Assembly: GCA_947478725.1 (NCBI GenBank)
Contig: CANJWZ010000030.1
Location: forward strand, 1 to 52,826
Length of the DNA: 52,826 nt
DNA from: Comamonadaceae bacterium
GTDB lineage: Bacteria; Pseudomonadota; Gammaproteobacteria; Burkholderiales; Burkholderiaceae_C
Direction of reading: 5' to 3'
In this document: one piece after another, positions 24,229-32,532 of the stretch
Position numbering within the stretch: position 1 is the stretch's first letter
Layout: every line of letters starts with the position of its first letter
Program-made: the position numbers and the translations under genes
The notes under the pieces: model-generated
Told to the model about the DNA's origin: nothing
The model's input: the letters and a program-made list of their open reading frames with translations, nothing else
The model's database searches: none

Positions 24229-24930
24229 ATGCCCGATAAACACTTATCCAGCCAATTCGACAGTGAGCTGAACGGCGTGTCCTCACGCGTGATGGAGCTT
24301 GGTGGTCTGGTTGAGTCACAGATTCGCTTGGCAATCTTCGCTTTGTCGCAGTTCAGCACTGAAAGCGCAAACCAGGTTATCGAGGCCGAAGCGCGCGTCA
24401 ACGCCATGGAAATTGATATTGACCGCGAGCTGTCGTCCATCATTGCGCGCCGTCAGCCCACAGCCCGCGACCTTCGTTTGCTGATAGCGATTTCAAAAAC
24501 CACCGCTAACCTCGAGCGTGCTGGAGACGAGGCCGAAAAAATCGCCCGAATGGTCAAATCGATCATTGAAAGTGGTTCGGCTCGTGCCATCCCGTCGTCT
24601 GACCTGCGCGTTGCCGCTGAGCTGGCCTCCGGCTTGTTGCGAAAAGCGCTGGATGCTTTCGCACGGTTGGATACATCGGTTGCTTTGTCTATCCTCAAAG
24701 AAGACGATGAAATTGATAAGGAATTCGATGGATTTGTGCGCAAGCTCATCACCTACATGATGGAAGACCCGCGCACCATTTCGCCCAGTCTGGACCTGCT
24801 TTTTGTCGCCAAGGCCATCGAACGCATTGGTGACCATGCCAAAAATATTGCGGAATTCATCATCTACATCGTCAAGGGTGAAGATGTCCGGCATACGCCG
24901 ATGGCACAAATTGAGTCCACAGTGAACTGA
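24229..24930 (+). CDS. phoU: Phosphate signalling protein PhoU
   Basis: All-helical cytoplasmic protein of 233 residues made of two PhoU repeats, each with the metal-binding ExxxD pattern (AGDEAEKIARM in the first, IERIGDHAKNIAEFI in the second). Known: links PstB to PhoR and keeps the Pho regulon off when phosphate is plentiful. It lies 28 bp after pstB and 13 bp before phoB, so the sensor arm is co-transcribed with the transporter. Confidence 0.96.
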   Translation: MPDKHLSSQFDSELNGVSSRVMELGGLVESQIRLAIFALSQFSTESANQVIEAEARVNAMEIDIDRELSSIIARRQPTARDLRLLIAISKTTANLERAGDEAEKIARMVKSIIESGSARAIPSSDLRVAAELASGLLRKALDAFARLDTSVALSILKEDDEIDKEFDGFVRKLITYMMEDPRTISPSLDLLFVAKAIERIGDHAKNIAEFIIYIVKGEDVRHTPMAQIESTVN

Positions 24931-24943
24931 GCGCCCAAAGCAA

Positions 24944-25660
24944 ATGAAGCACAAGCCCCGAATTTTGGTGGTGGAAGACGAACCGGCTATTGCTGAACTG
25001 ATTGTCGTCAACTTGCAGCACGGAGGCTTTCATGCCGTGGTGGCGCAAGACAGTGTGACGGCGCAGCGAGAACTGGACGCGGCTCTGCCTGACGCCATTT
25101 TGCTGGACTGGATGCTGCCTGGGCAAAGTGGCCTGTCTTTGGCACGCCAGTGGCGCAAGCAGGAACGCACGCAAAATATTCCGATCTTGATGTTGACTGC
25201 GCGTGGCGACGAGCCTGACAGGGTGGCTGGTCTGGACGCCGGTGCTGACGACTACATCACCAAGCCCTTTTCCACCCAAGAAATGTTGGCCCGTATTCGT
25301 GCGGTGCTGCGCCGGCGTGCACCTGCGTCTTCGAGCGACGTTGTAGCGGTTGGTGACCTGGTACTGGACCCTGATACGCACCGCATTTCTTTTAAAAATC
25401 AGGATCTTAGACTGGGCCCGACCGAGTTCAAACTCCTTCACTATTTCATGAAGCATGTGGAACGCGTTCACAGCAGAAGCTCTTTGCTGGACAAAGTCTG
25501 GGGAGACCATGTTTTCATTGAAGAGCGTACGGTTGATGTTCATGTCAAACGCTTGAGGGAAGCACTTGGCGCTGCCGGTGCGATGGTGGAAACTGTGCGT
25601 GGGTCAGGCTACCGGTTGACCGCTATGGCAGTAAGCCCTGAGGCACAATCTGGTAGATGA
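24944..25660 (+). CDS. phoB: Phosphate regulon response regulator PhoB
   Basis: OmpR-type regulator of 238 residues. Receiver domain: acidic pair in VVEDEP, phospho-acceptor Asp in ILLDWMLPGQ (about residue 53), TARG and the KPF lysine. C-terminal winged helix with LGPTEFKLLHYFMKH and RTVDVHVKRLREALG. Binds 11-bp repeated CTGTCAT sites like those listed here at 11041, 14211, 20281 and 20320. Its stop overlaps the phoR start by 4 bp. Confidence 0.96.
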   Translation: MKHKPRILVVEDEPAIAELIVVNLQHGGFHAVVAQDSVTAQRELDAALPDAILLDWMLPGQSGLSLARQWRKQERTQNIPILMLTARGDEPDRVAGLDAGADDYITKPFSTQEMLARIRAVLRRRAPASSSDVVAVGDLVLDPDTHRISFKNQDLRLGPTEFKLLHYFMKHVERVHSRSSLLDKVWGDHVFIEERTVDVHVKRLREALGAAGAMVETVRGSGYRLTAMAVSPEAQSGR

Positions 25661-27000
25661 TCAATCGTTGGTTTTTGTTTCTGGTTTTCTTGGTGGTTGG
25701 CAGTGGCGGGGGGTATTGGGCCGCATCCACAGATGGTCTGGTGGTGGGGGGCCTGATCGCTGTGCTTTGGTGGCTGACACTGGACACCTTGCGTGCCGGG
25801 CGGTTTTTAACCTGGCTACGTCATGAGCTCGGTAACGAGTCAAACGGCACCGCCACCGATGCCATACCTGCACTGCCCGGTATATGGGGCCTGGCAACTG
25901 ACCGTGTGAGCAAATTGCTGGTCAAGAGGGACCGCATGTTGCAAGAAGGACAATTGCGGCTGGATGAATTTCTGGCGGCCATGCAGGCATCTCCCAGCGG
26001 AGTGGTGTTGCTCGATGCCCAAGACCGCATTGAGTGGTGCAACCAGATGGCCACGCAGCACTTTGGTCTTGATGCCCGGCGCGACGTACTTCAGCATGTG
26101 ACCAACTTGGTGAGGGCGCCTGCTTTCAAGGCCTATATGGCGAGTAATGATTTCTCGCATGATGTGTCGATCGCAGGCAGTGGCAACACGCCAGGGCGAC
26201 CGGTGAACCTGTCGGTACACGCACATGCCTACGGAGCCGACCGCAAACTGCTGCTGTCGCGCGACATCACTGCTGTGGAACTGGCCGAGGCGATGCGGCG
26301 CGACTTTGTCGCCAATGTGTCGCACGAGATTCGCACCCCTCTGACCGTGCTGTCGGGTTTTATTGAGACTTTGCAAACACTGCCCTTGAAACAGCCAGAC
26401 CGCGAACGCTATCTGGCACTGATGGCGCAGCAATCACAACGCATGCAAACGCTGGTGAACGACCTGCTGACCCTGTCGCGCCTTGAAGGCAGCCCTCAGC
26501 CTGGCGGCAATGACTGGGTGAGTACCCAGAGCTTGATGGCGCAATGCGAGCAGGAAGCGCGCGCGATGTCGGTTTTGCTGGCCCCTAACGGTCACAACCT
26601 TGTTTTTGATGCAGGCCCAGCCAGCGACATCGCTGGCGCGCAAAGCGAGCTTTACAGTGCCATGTCCAACCTGGTGACCAACGCCGTGCGCTACACGCCC
26701 GTCGCGGGTCTGATTCACGTCAGTTGGACAGTACTTGACGATGGACGTGGACGGTTTTCGGTCAAAGACAGTGGAGCGGGTATTGCGCCTGAGCATCTGC
26801 CCCGGCTGACCGAACGGTTTTATCGGGTAGACCGAAGCAGGTCACGCGAGACGGGTGGTACGGGTCTGGGCCTGGCCATCGTCAAGCATGTGTCGCAGCG
26901 CCACGGCGCAGAGCTGCAAATTGAAAGCGTGCTGGGGCAAGGATCTGTGTTCGCCATGGTGTTTCCGGCGGCGCGGTTGCGCAGCGTTCATGCGGTTTGA
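25657..27000 (+). CDS. phoR: Phosphate regulon sensor kinase PhoR
   Basis: Inner-membrane histidine kinase of 447 residues. Two short N-terminal membrane segments (about residues 3-45) without a large periplasmic domain, a PAS domain around residues 100-200 (MQASPSGVVLLDAQDRIEWCN), HisKA with FVANVSHEIRTPLTVLSGF, and HATPase with NLVTNAVRYTP, DSGAGIAPEHL and GGTGLGLAIVKH. It senses phosphate through PstSCAB/PhoU rather than directly. Its 3' end overlaps the convergent MATE gene by 13 bp, with no terminator between them. Confidence 0.95.
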   Translation: MINRWFLFLVFLVVGSGGGYWAASTDGLVVGGLIAVLWWLTLDTLRAGRFLTWLRHELGNESNGTATDAIPALPGIWGLATDRVSKLLVKRDRMLQEGQLRLDEFLAAMQASPSGVVLLDAQDRIEWCNQMATQHFGLDARRDVLQHVTNLVRAPAFKAYMASNDFSHDVSIAGSGNTPGRPVNLSVHAHAYGADRKLLLSRDITAVELAEAMRRDFVANVSHEIRTPLTVLSGFIETLQTLPLKQPDRERYLALMAQQSQRMQTLVNDLLTLSRLEGSPQPGGNDWVSTQSLMAQCEQEARAMSVLLAPNGHNLVFDAGPASDIAGAQSELYSAMSNLVTNAVRYTPVAGLIHVSWTVLDDGRGRFSVKDSGAGIAPEHLPRLTERFYRVDRSRSRETGGTGLGLAIVKHVSQRHGAELQIESVLGQGSVFAMVFPAARLRSVHAV

Positions 27001-28355
27001 ACTTTTGTCAGGGTTGCAGCTTGGCTTTGACTGACTGCACGCCAGAGTAAGCCCAAAAACCCCAAGGCCACCAGCCCCAGTGCTAGTGTGCTGACGGTCC
27101 AAAAACTGGCTGGCACGGGCCGCGCTGCAAGGCCTGCAATGCCTTGATACGTCAGCAGGTAGCCACCATACAAACCCAGGCCCCACAGCAGCACACCGTA
27201 AAGCACCAACGGGGCAATCGTTACGCCGTAGCTGCGCAACAAAAATGCACACACGGCTTGCGCGCTGTCGGCCAGGTGATAAAAAGCGACCCATCCCAGC
27301 AAGGATGCCGCGATCGTGATGATGACCGGATTGCTGGAATAAAGACTGGCGACGTAGCTGTTAGCTGTCAAAAGTGAAACCGCTAGCGTGATTGAAACCA
27401 CGGCTGTGAGCTTTAACCCCAGGATCACCACGCGTTTGGCTGATTCTGGCTTGCCTGCACCTAGCCAAAACGACACTCTTGCGCTACAGGCAATGGCCAT
27501 CGACAGCGGCATCATGTACAAAACGGCGGCCATGCTGGCCGCAATCTGGTGGCCGGCTGACGCTTCAATGCCCAGCCTTGCAATGAACAATGCCATGAGG
27601 GTGAACGATGTCACTTCCACCAAATAAGCCAACCCACCTGGAAGCCCGAGCCGCGCAAAGTGGCCAATGGCTGTCCAGTCGGGTCGCTCCATCGGCCGCC
27701 ATAGTTCAAAGCCATGGTAAGGCGGCTGGGTACGCAGCATCACAAACGCCAGCAGGACCAGCAGGTAATTGACCACCAGCGTGGCCCATGCGCAGCCGAC
27801 TGCCCCCATGGGCTCTATACCGGCCCCGCCAGCTACCAGCCAGATCGACAGCGGAATCTTCACAGCCAGTGCACCCACCTGTAGCCATGTCACCAGCAGC
27901 GGCTTGCCAAGCGACTGGCTGAAGGTGCTGTAAAGGCGAAACAAGATCGATGGCGCAAAAGCGAATGCCAACACTGTTAAGTAATTTTGAACTTCCACCA
28001 GCATGCTGGCCGGTACCTTCGCCCAGCGCAGCAAAGCCCCCGGAAACAGCAGCGCTGTCATGCCTGCCAGCGTGATGAAAACGCACAGGTAAAGGCTTTG
28101 CCGGAGTGATTGTCCAATGGCTGCTTTCTTGCCAGCACCCAGCATTTCAGCCCAGATGGGCAGCAGCGCCTGCACAATGCCAATCAAGCCCACATACACG
28201 CTGATGTAAATTGCTGAGCCCACCGACAGGGCCGCAAGGGCAGTGTCGCTGTAGCGTCCGGCAATCATGGTGTCGGCCACACCAAAGGCCATCACGGCAA
28301 GCTGACCCACAAGCACTGTGCCAGCGTGCCGGACAATCACCCTTAACTCGCTCAC
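26988..28355 (-). CDS. MATE-family multidrug exporter
   Basis: The 455-residue inner-membrane protein has about 12 helices. N-terminal half: GQLAVMAFGVADTMIAGRYSDTALAALSVG, the MATE signature; C-terminal half: EVTSFTLMALFIARLGIEASAGHQIA. Members export cationic drugs or dyes, and some act as lipid-linked precursor flippases, using Na+ or H+ gradients. Its start overlaps the stop of the upstream GT83-type gene by 4 bp on the same strand, so the two are co-expressed and may share a cell-envelope role. That link is inference. Confidence 0.9.
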   Translation of the reverse strand: MSELRVIVRHAGTVLVGQLAVMAFGVADTMIAGRYSDTALAALSVGSAIYISVYVGLIGIVQALLPIWAEMLGAGKKAAIGQSLRQSLYLCVFITLAGMTALLFPGALLRWAKVPASMLVEVQNYLTVLAFAFAPSILFRLYSTFSQSLGKPLLVTWLQVGALAVKIPLSIWLVAGGAGIEPMGAVGCAWATLVVNYLLVLLAFVMLRTQPPYHGFELWRPMERPDWTAIGHFARLGLPGGLAYLVEVTSFTLMALFIARLGIEASAGHQIAASMAAVLYMMPLSMAIACSARVSFWLGAGKPESAKRVVILGLKLTAVVSITLAVSLLTANSYVASLYSSNPVIITIAASLLGWVAFYHLADSAQAVCAFLLRSYGVTIAPLVLYGVLLWGLGLYGGYLLTYQGIAGLAARPVPASFWTVSTLALGLVALGFLGLLWRAVSQSQAATLTKVQTA

Positions 28356-30121
28356 GGAGCGAGCGGCCCGCTGGTTTTGTTGGCTTTATCGTCTGACCTT
28401 TTGTAGAGCACGACATTTTCATTTCTGTCGGCCGGACGGCGCACCGTGGTCACCAGCACCCAGTCAGGCAAATGAACCGTGCCTCCCAAAGTGGACTGAA
28501 AGGTAGCCTCGACCAACAGATAGGGGCAGACAGGCCTTGGTGTTGCCCGTTGCAGCTTGAGCTGCCCGTGGTAGCGCAATGCAGCTGCCTGCGCGGTGCT
28601 GACACCGTAAATTTCAACGCAGGAGTTGCTGCCCACCAGTTTGGCCACCTCGCGCGACAGGGGTGCATAGCTGCGGGCGTGGTCCAGCAGCGGCAGCCAC
28701 AGAGTCATCAGGAGCAGCCAGCAAAGCGTTGCACCACCAGCCGGTAGCACCAGTGACTTCCAGACCGCCGCCCGGTGCCTGCCGGCCCGCCAATTGACCA
28801 GCCAGGCCCAAGCCAGCGTCGCCGCGCCTGCGATTAAAAACGCCAGCCATGAAAAACTCGGTTCAAATCCTGGTGCCAGCTTGGCCACATTGGCGGCGGG
28901 CTGGCGTGGCACACCGGTTTGCATGGCTATCCAGACGACCCAAATGATGATGCCGCAACTGGTAAAAAACAGCAATGTGAACCAGTCCACCAGCGAGGCA
29001 ACGCTGCGCTTGAGCGTAGGAAGCGCAAAGGCTGCTAGCGCTGCGAGGGGCGGCAAGCTCAGAAGCAGGCTTCGGTCGGCACCGGGTGTTGTCAACGTGG
29101 CCAATAATGGCATGGCTGCAAACCACAGGGGCAGTGCAACATGGCGACTGGCCAGTTGTCTGCGCCAGCGCCACAGCGTCCACAACGCCAATGGCCAGGC
29201 AGGCCAGGTAAACCACAGCAGCAGGCGGCCCAGCTTGCGCCAATCGCTTAACGCGTTATGCCCGCCTGTGCCCGGCAGATGAATGCGCCAGCGCCACAAG
29301 TCCAGCATAAAGGCAAGCCAGGCCACAAACGTGGTGATGCCAACGATCAGCAAAACCCATTGCATCGAACCCTGTTGAGCGGTGTGTTCATCCGTGTCTT
29401 TTGTGCCGCTGCTGCCCCAGCGCGCGTGTGTCCATTCCACCAGCGCCCCGCCAAGGCCCAGCAGCACAGCCAGCGTGGGTGCGCCGCTGAGCGCAAGCCC
29501 TGACAAGCCCACCAAAAGACCTAAGGAAGAACCCATGACCGTGTTTGCACGGCGGTATGGCCTGGCGGCCATGGCGTAAAACAGCAATGCGGTAAAGCCC
29601 AGTTGCGCCAGCGCGGGTGTGGTCTCGTGCGACAGCTGTGCCAGTCCCAGACTGGCGATCAGCGCCAGCACACCTGCGTCAGCTACCGCACGGGCATAGT
29701 CGGCTGGGTTGGCTTCACCGCCAAAGGCAAAGGCCACGGGCTGGGCTTGTGGGCTTTGAGCCAGATGGTAAGTGGCGTACCAGGTCGCCAGCAGACTGAA
29801 TGCCAGCAGCAACATGAAAGGAATGCGTACGGCAAAAGCCGGGTCCAAAAACGGCATGCTCTTGATAGCGAGCGCTCCCAACCAGTAGGGTGCCAGCGCA
29901 TCAAAGCCGTTGGCCGTGCCCAGAAACTGCGGCGCGAGCCAGTCGCTGGCGTTCGATGCCAAGTCGTGCATCACGCCGAAGGCGGCAATGTCGTCGTTTT
30001 TCCAGGGCGCACGGCCAAAAAAACCTGGCAGCACATAGGCCAGGCAAAACAGCCACAGGGCCAGCCGGGGCAAGCGGCGTACGGCGGACTGGGCAATGAT
30101 GGCAGGTGAGGGTTTGTTCAA
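28352..30121 (-). CDS. ArnT-like membrane glycosyltransferase (GT83/PMT superfamily)
   Basis: The 589-residue protein begins with about 11-12 membrane helices and ends in a periplasmic C-terminal domain. The first periplasmic loop is acidic (APWKNDDIAAFG), where the family keeps its catalytic acid pair, and is followed by FLGTANGFDALAPYWLGALAIK. Known: such enzymes move sugars from polyprenyl-phosphate to lipid A, protein or glycans on the periplasmic side. The acceptor and donor here are unknown. First gene of a two-gene unit with the MATE exporter. A second, shorter relative is at 49752. Confidence 0.82.
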   Translation of the reverse strand: MNKPSPAIIAQSAVRRLPRLALWLFCLAYVLPGFFGRAPWKNDDIAAFGVMHDLASNASDWLAPQFLGTANGFDALAPYWLGALAIKSMPFLDPAFAVRIPFMLLLAFSLLATWYATYHLAQSPQAQPVAFAFGGEANPADYARAVADAGVLALIASLGLAQLSHETTPALAQLGFTALLFYAMAARPYRRANTVMGSSLGLLVGLSGLALSGAPTLAVLLGLGGALVEWTHARWGSSGTKDTDEHTAQQGSMQWVLLIVGITTFVAWLAFMLDLWRWRIHLPGTGGHNALSDWRKLGRLLLWFTWPAWPLALWTLWRWRRQLASRHVALPLWFAAMPLLATLTTPGADRSLLLSLPPLAALAAFALPTLKRSVASLVDWFTLLFFTSCGIIIWVVWIAMQTGVPRQPAANVAKLAPGFEPSFSWLAFLIAGAATLAWAWLVNWRAGRHRAAVWKSLVLPAGGATLCWLLLMTLWLPLLDHARSYAPLSREVAKLVGSNSCVEIYGVSTAQAAALRYHGQLKLQRATPRPVCPYLLVEATFQSTLGGTVHLPDWVLVTTVRRPADRNENVVLYKRSDDKANKTSGPLAP

Positions 30122-30165
30122 AGCAACGGGAATTTTAAAGTCACTGATGTTGACGCCATAACAGA

Positions 30166-30203
30166 CGAAAAAAAAGCAGCCTGAAACTCAGGCTGCTTTT
30201 TGC
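30166..30203. terminator. Bidirectional intrinsic terminator after rpmE
   Basis: GCAGCCTGA (30176-30184), loop AAC, TCAGGCTGC (30188-30196): a perfect 9-bp stem with an A-run before and a T-run after it, so it can work on both strands. It ends rpmE on the minus strand, and lies just upstream of the GT83-type gene. Confidence 0.9.
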
Positions 30204-30229
30204 AATTCAAATTGCGATTAAATCTGACT

Positions 30230-30511
30230 TCAGGCAGCAGCGGCTGGTGCGGCGTCTTTGGCAGCAGTTTTGCCGAAACGATTGCGGAATTTTTCAACCC
30301 GACCGCCCATGTTGTCCACGGATTTCTGTGTGCCGGTGTAGAAGGGATGTGACTCGCTCGACGTGTCCAGTTTGTACAAAGGCAACTCGCGGCCGTCGTC
30401 CATCTTGACCATTTCTTTGGTGTTGACGCATGAGCGGGTTACGAACTTGAAGTTGTTGGACAAGTCCAAAAAGCAAACTTCGCGGTAGTTGGGGTGAATG
30501 CCGTCTTTCAT
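30230..30511 (-). CDS. rpmE2: 50S ribosomal protein L31, type B
   Basis: Protein of 93 residues from ATG 30511, preceded by AAGGA; the longer frame upstream is non-homologous. [12 protein letters not shown] and [30 protein letters not shown] identify L31. It has the longer insert and lacks the four zinc cysteines of type A, so it is type B, though two isolated cysteines remain (C13, C28). The Lys/Ala-rich tail of about 13 residues is typical of betaproteobacteria. Located after rho on the same strand. Confidence 0.95.
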   Translation of the reverse strand: MKDGIHPNYREVCFLDLSNNFKFVTRSCVNTKEMVKMDDGRELPLYKLDTSSESHPFYTGTQKSVDNMGGRVEKFRNRFGKTAAKDAAPAAAA

Positions 30512-30603
30512 TTCTCTATCCTTAGATATCGCTTTCGCGTCGTTTCGGCAGCCACTCAAAACCATTTTGAGCACTTTCCGTTAAGCCTCTTATTATAGCG
30601 CGC

Positions 30604-31866
30604 CTAGCCGCCGCGCCTCATCATGTCGAAAAACTCGTGATTATTTTTCGTGGCTTTCATGTTTTTCAGCATCAGCTCCATCGACTCGATTTCGTCCATG
30701 TTGTACATGAACTGGCGCAAAATCCGGGACTTTTGCAGGATTTCAGGGGCCAGCAGCAGTTCTTCCTTGCGGGTGCCGCTGCGGTTGAGCTGAATCGCCG
30801 GGAAGACGCGCTTTTCATAAAGGCGGCGATCCAGGTGAATTTCGCAGTTACCCGTGCCTTTGAACTCTTCGAAAATCACCTCATCCATGCGGCTGCCCGT
30901 ATCGACCAGCGCGGTTCCAATGATGGTCAGGCTGCCGCCTTCTTCAATTTTTCGGGCCGCACCAAAAAAGCGCTTGGGCCGCTGCAAGGCGTTGGCGTCC
31001 ACGCCGCCCGACAAAACCTTGCCAGATGACGGCAACACGTTGTTGTAGGCACGTGCCAGTCGGGTGATCGAATCGAGCAAAATCACCACGTCCTTGCCCA
31101 GTTCGACCAGCCGTTTGGCGCGTTCAATCACCATTTCGGCCACATGCACGTGGCGCGCAGCGGGTTCGTCAAAGGTTGATGAAATCACCTCGCCGCGCAC
31201 GCTGCGCTGCATTTCGGTCACTTCTTCTGGGCGCTCGTCAACCAGCAGCACCATCATCACGGCCTCGGGGTAGTTGGCAGTGATGGCGTGCGCAATGTGC
31301 TGCATCATCACCGTCTTGCCAGACTTGGGCGGCGCGACCAGCAGCGCGCGCTGGCCTTTGCCAATCGGCGCAATGATGTCAATGATCCGGCTGGTCAGGT
31401 TTTCTTCACCCTTGATGTCGCGCTCAAGCTTGTACTGCTCACGCGGGAAGAGGGGTGTCAAATTCTCAAACATCACCTTGTGTTTGTTCGCCTCGGGCGC
31501 GCCGTCGTTGACCTTGTCGAGCTTGTTGAGCGCAAAGTAGCGCTCTCCGTCTTTTGGCGTGCGCACTTCGCCTTCAATCATGTCCCCGGTGTGAAGGTTG
31601 AAGCGGCGAATCTGGCTCGGGCTGATGTAAATGTCGTCGGTTGATGCGGTGTAGCTGGAGTCTGGCGCACGCAAGAAGCCAAAACCGTCGGGTAGCACTT
31701 CCAATACGCCGTCGGCGACGATCGTTTCGCCGGTTTTAGAGCGTTTTTTGATGATGGCAAACATCAGCTCCTGCTTGCGCATGCGGCCTACGTTTTCAAT
31801 CTCAAGGGCTTCGGCTTGCTTGAGGACTTCAGACACATGAAGTGCCTTGAGTTCATTTAAGTGCAT
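30604..31866 (-). CDS. rho: Transcription termination factor Rho
   Basis: Hexameric RNA helicase of 420 residues from ATG 31866 ([18 protein letters not shown]); upstream in-frame sequence is leader. N-terminal helical part, then a cold-shock-like RNA-binding domain ([28 protein letters not shown]). ATPase: Walker [13 protein letters not shown], Walker [18 protein letters not shown]-loop [25 protein letters not shown]. Ends on a MMRRGG tail. The 237-bp leader between trxA and rho holds two inverted repeats, which may serve trxA termination or rho autoregulation. Confidence 0.98.
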   Translation of the reverse strand: MHLNELKALHVSEVLKQAEALEIENVGRMRKQELMFAIIKKRSKTGETIVADGVLEVLPDGFGFLRAPDSSYTASTDDIYISPSQIRRFNLHTGDMIEGEVRTPKDGERYFALNKLDKVNDGAPEANKHKVMFENLTPLFPREQYKLERDIKGEENLTSRIIDIIAPIGKGQRALLVAPPKSGKTVMMQHIAHAITANYPEAVMMVLLVDERPEEVTEMQRSVRGEVISSTFDEPAARHVHVAEMVIERAKRLVELGKDVVILLDSITRLARAYNNVLPSSGKVLSGGVDANALQRPKRFFGAARKIEEGGSLTIIGTALVDTGSRMDEVIFEEFKGTGNCEIHLDRRLYEKRVFPAIQLNRSGTRKEELLLAPEILQKSRILRQFMYNMDEIESMELMLKNMKATKNNHEFFDMMRRGG

Positions 31867-31992
31867 GGATTGACCTGCTAGTTTGACGAGAGGGTATTGC
31901 GTAAAAAGACAACTCTTTGGAGCGTCAATTGAAAATGGGGGAGGTTTGAAGGCAAGCCAGTCAGTGTGGTGGCTTCGCAAACCGGGGTTCGA

Positions 31993-32016
31993 GCAAGTCA
32001 GGGGTGGTTGACTTGC
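31993..32016. repeat. Inverted repeat in the trxA-rho gap
   Basis: GCAAGTCA (31993-32000) and TGACTTGC (32009-32016), an 8-bp perfect inverted repeat around an 8-nt loop. No T-run follows on the minus strand, so it looks like a leader hairpin or operator rather than a terminator. Confidence 0.5.
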
Positions 32017-32057
32017 GAATTTTGATTATGACAGGAAAAAAAGCGGCTTCGAACGGG

Positions 32058-32092
32058 GTCAGGGATGGGGACCTTGCGTCCCCATCCCTGAC
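32058..32092 (-). terminator. Perfect 15-bp hairpin after trxA
   Basis: GTCAGGGATGGGGAC (32058-32072), 5-nt loop, GTCCCCATCCCTGAC (32078-32092). It lies 12 bp past the trxA stop on the minus strand. The T-run (CTTTTTTTCC) comes about 16 nt after the stem, further than usual, so it may be an mRNA-stabilising hairpin or a weak terminator. Confidence 0.6.
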
Positions 32093-32104
32093 ATTTGATG
32101 ATCT

Positions 32105-32437
32105 TTAAGCCAATTGCTTTTCAATAAAAGCGGTTATTTCAGATTTCGGTTTCATTCCAATTAATGAGCCTTTCAGTTCGCCGTTTTTAAAAATCATCAG
32201 CGTCGGGATGCCGCGAATTACGAACTTGGCAGGAGTCTCGCGGTTTTCATCGACGTTCATTTTGACAATTTGCAATTTGCCTTCGTAGCTGGTGGCCACT
32301 TCGTCAAGAATAGGGGCAATCATTTTGCAGGGGCCACACCACTCAGCCCAGTAGTCCACCAGCACAGGGTGCGATGATTTCAGGACATCGGCTTCAAATG
32401 TCGCATCGGTGGTATGTTTGATCAATTCGCTGGCCAT
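32105..32437 (-). CDS. trxA: Thioredoxin 1
   Basis: Cytoplasmic disulphide reductase of 110 residues from ATG 32437, which has AAGGAG 6 nt upstream. Active site WAEWCGPCKMIAP (CGPC), cis-proline region RGIPTLMIFKNGE, and C-terminal helix ITAFIEKQLA. Standard trxA-rho neighbourhood. It is the likely electron donor for the three-cysteine ArsC at 5174. Confidence 0.97.
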   Translation of the reverse strand: MASELIKHTTDATFEADVLKSSHPVLVDYWAEWCGPCKMIAPILDEVATSYEGKLQIVKMNVDENRETPAKFVIRGIPTLMIFKNGELKGSLIGMKPKSEITAFIEKQLA

Positions 32438-32532
32438 GGTGGCTCCTTCTGAGGGGTTGCAAGGGCTAAGAGTTTTGGGTATTTTGTCAGAAACCAAGTC
32501 CCGCCGTCGCTTAACGCTTGCCCGCATCACCT

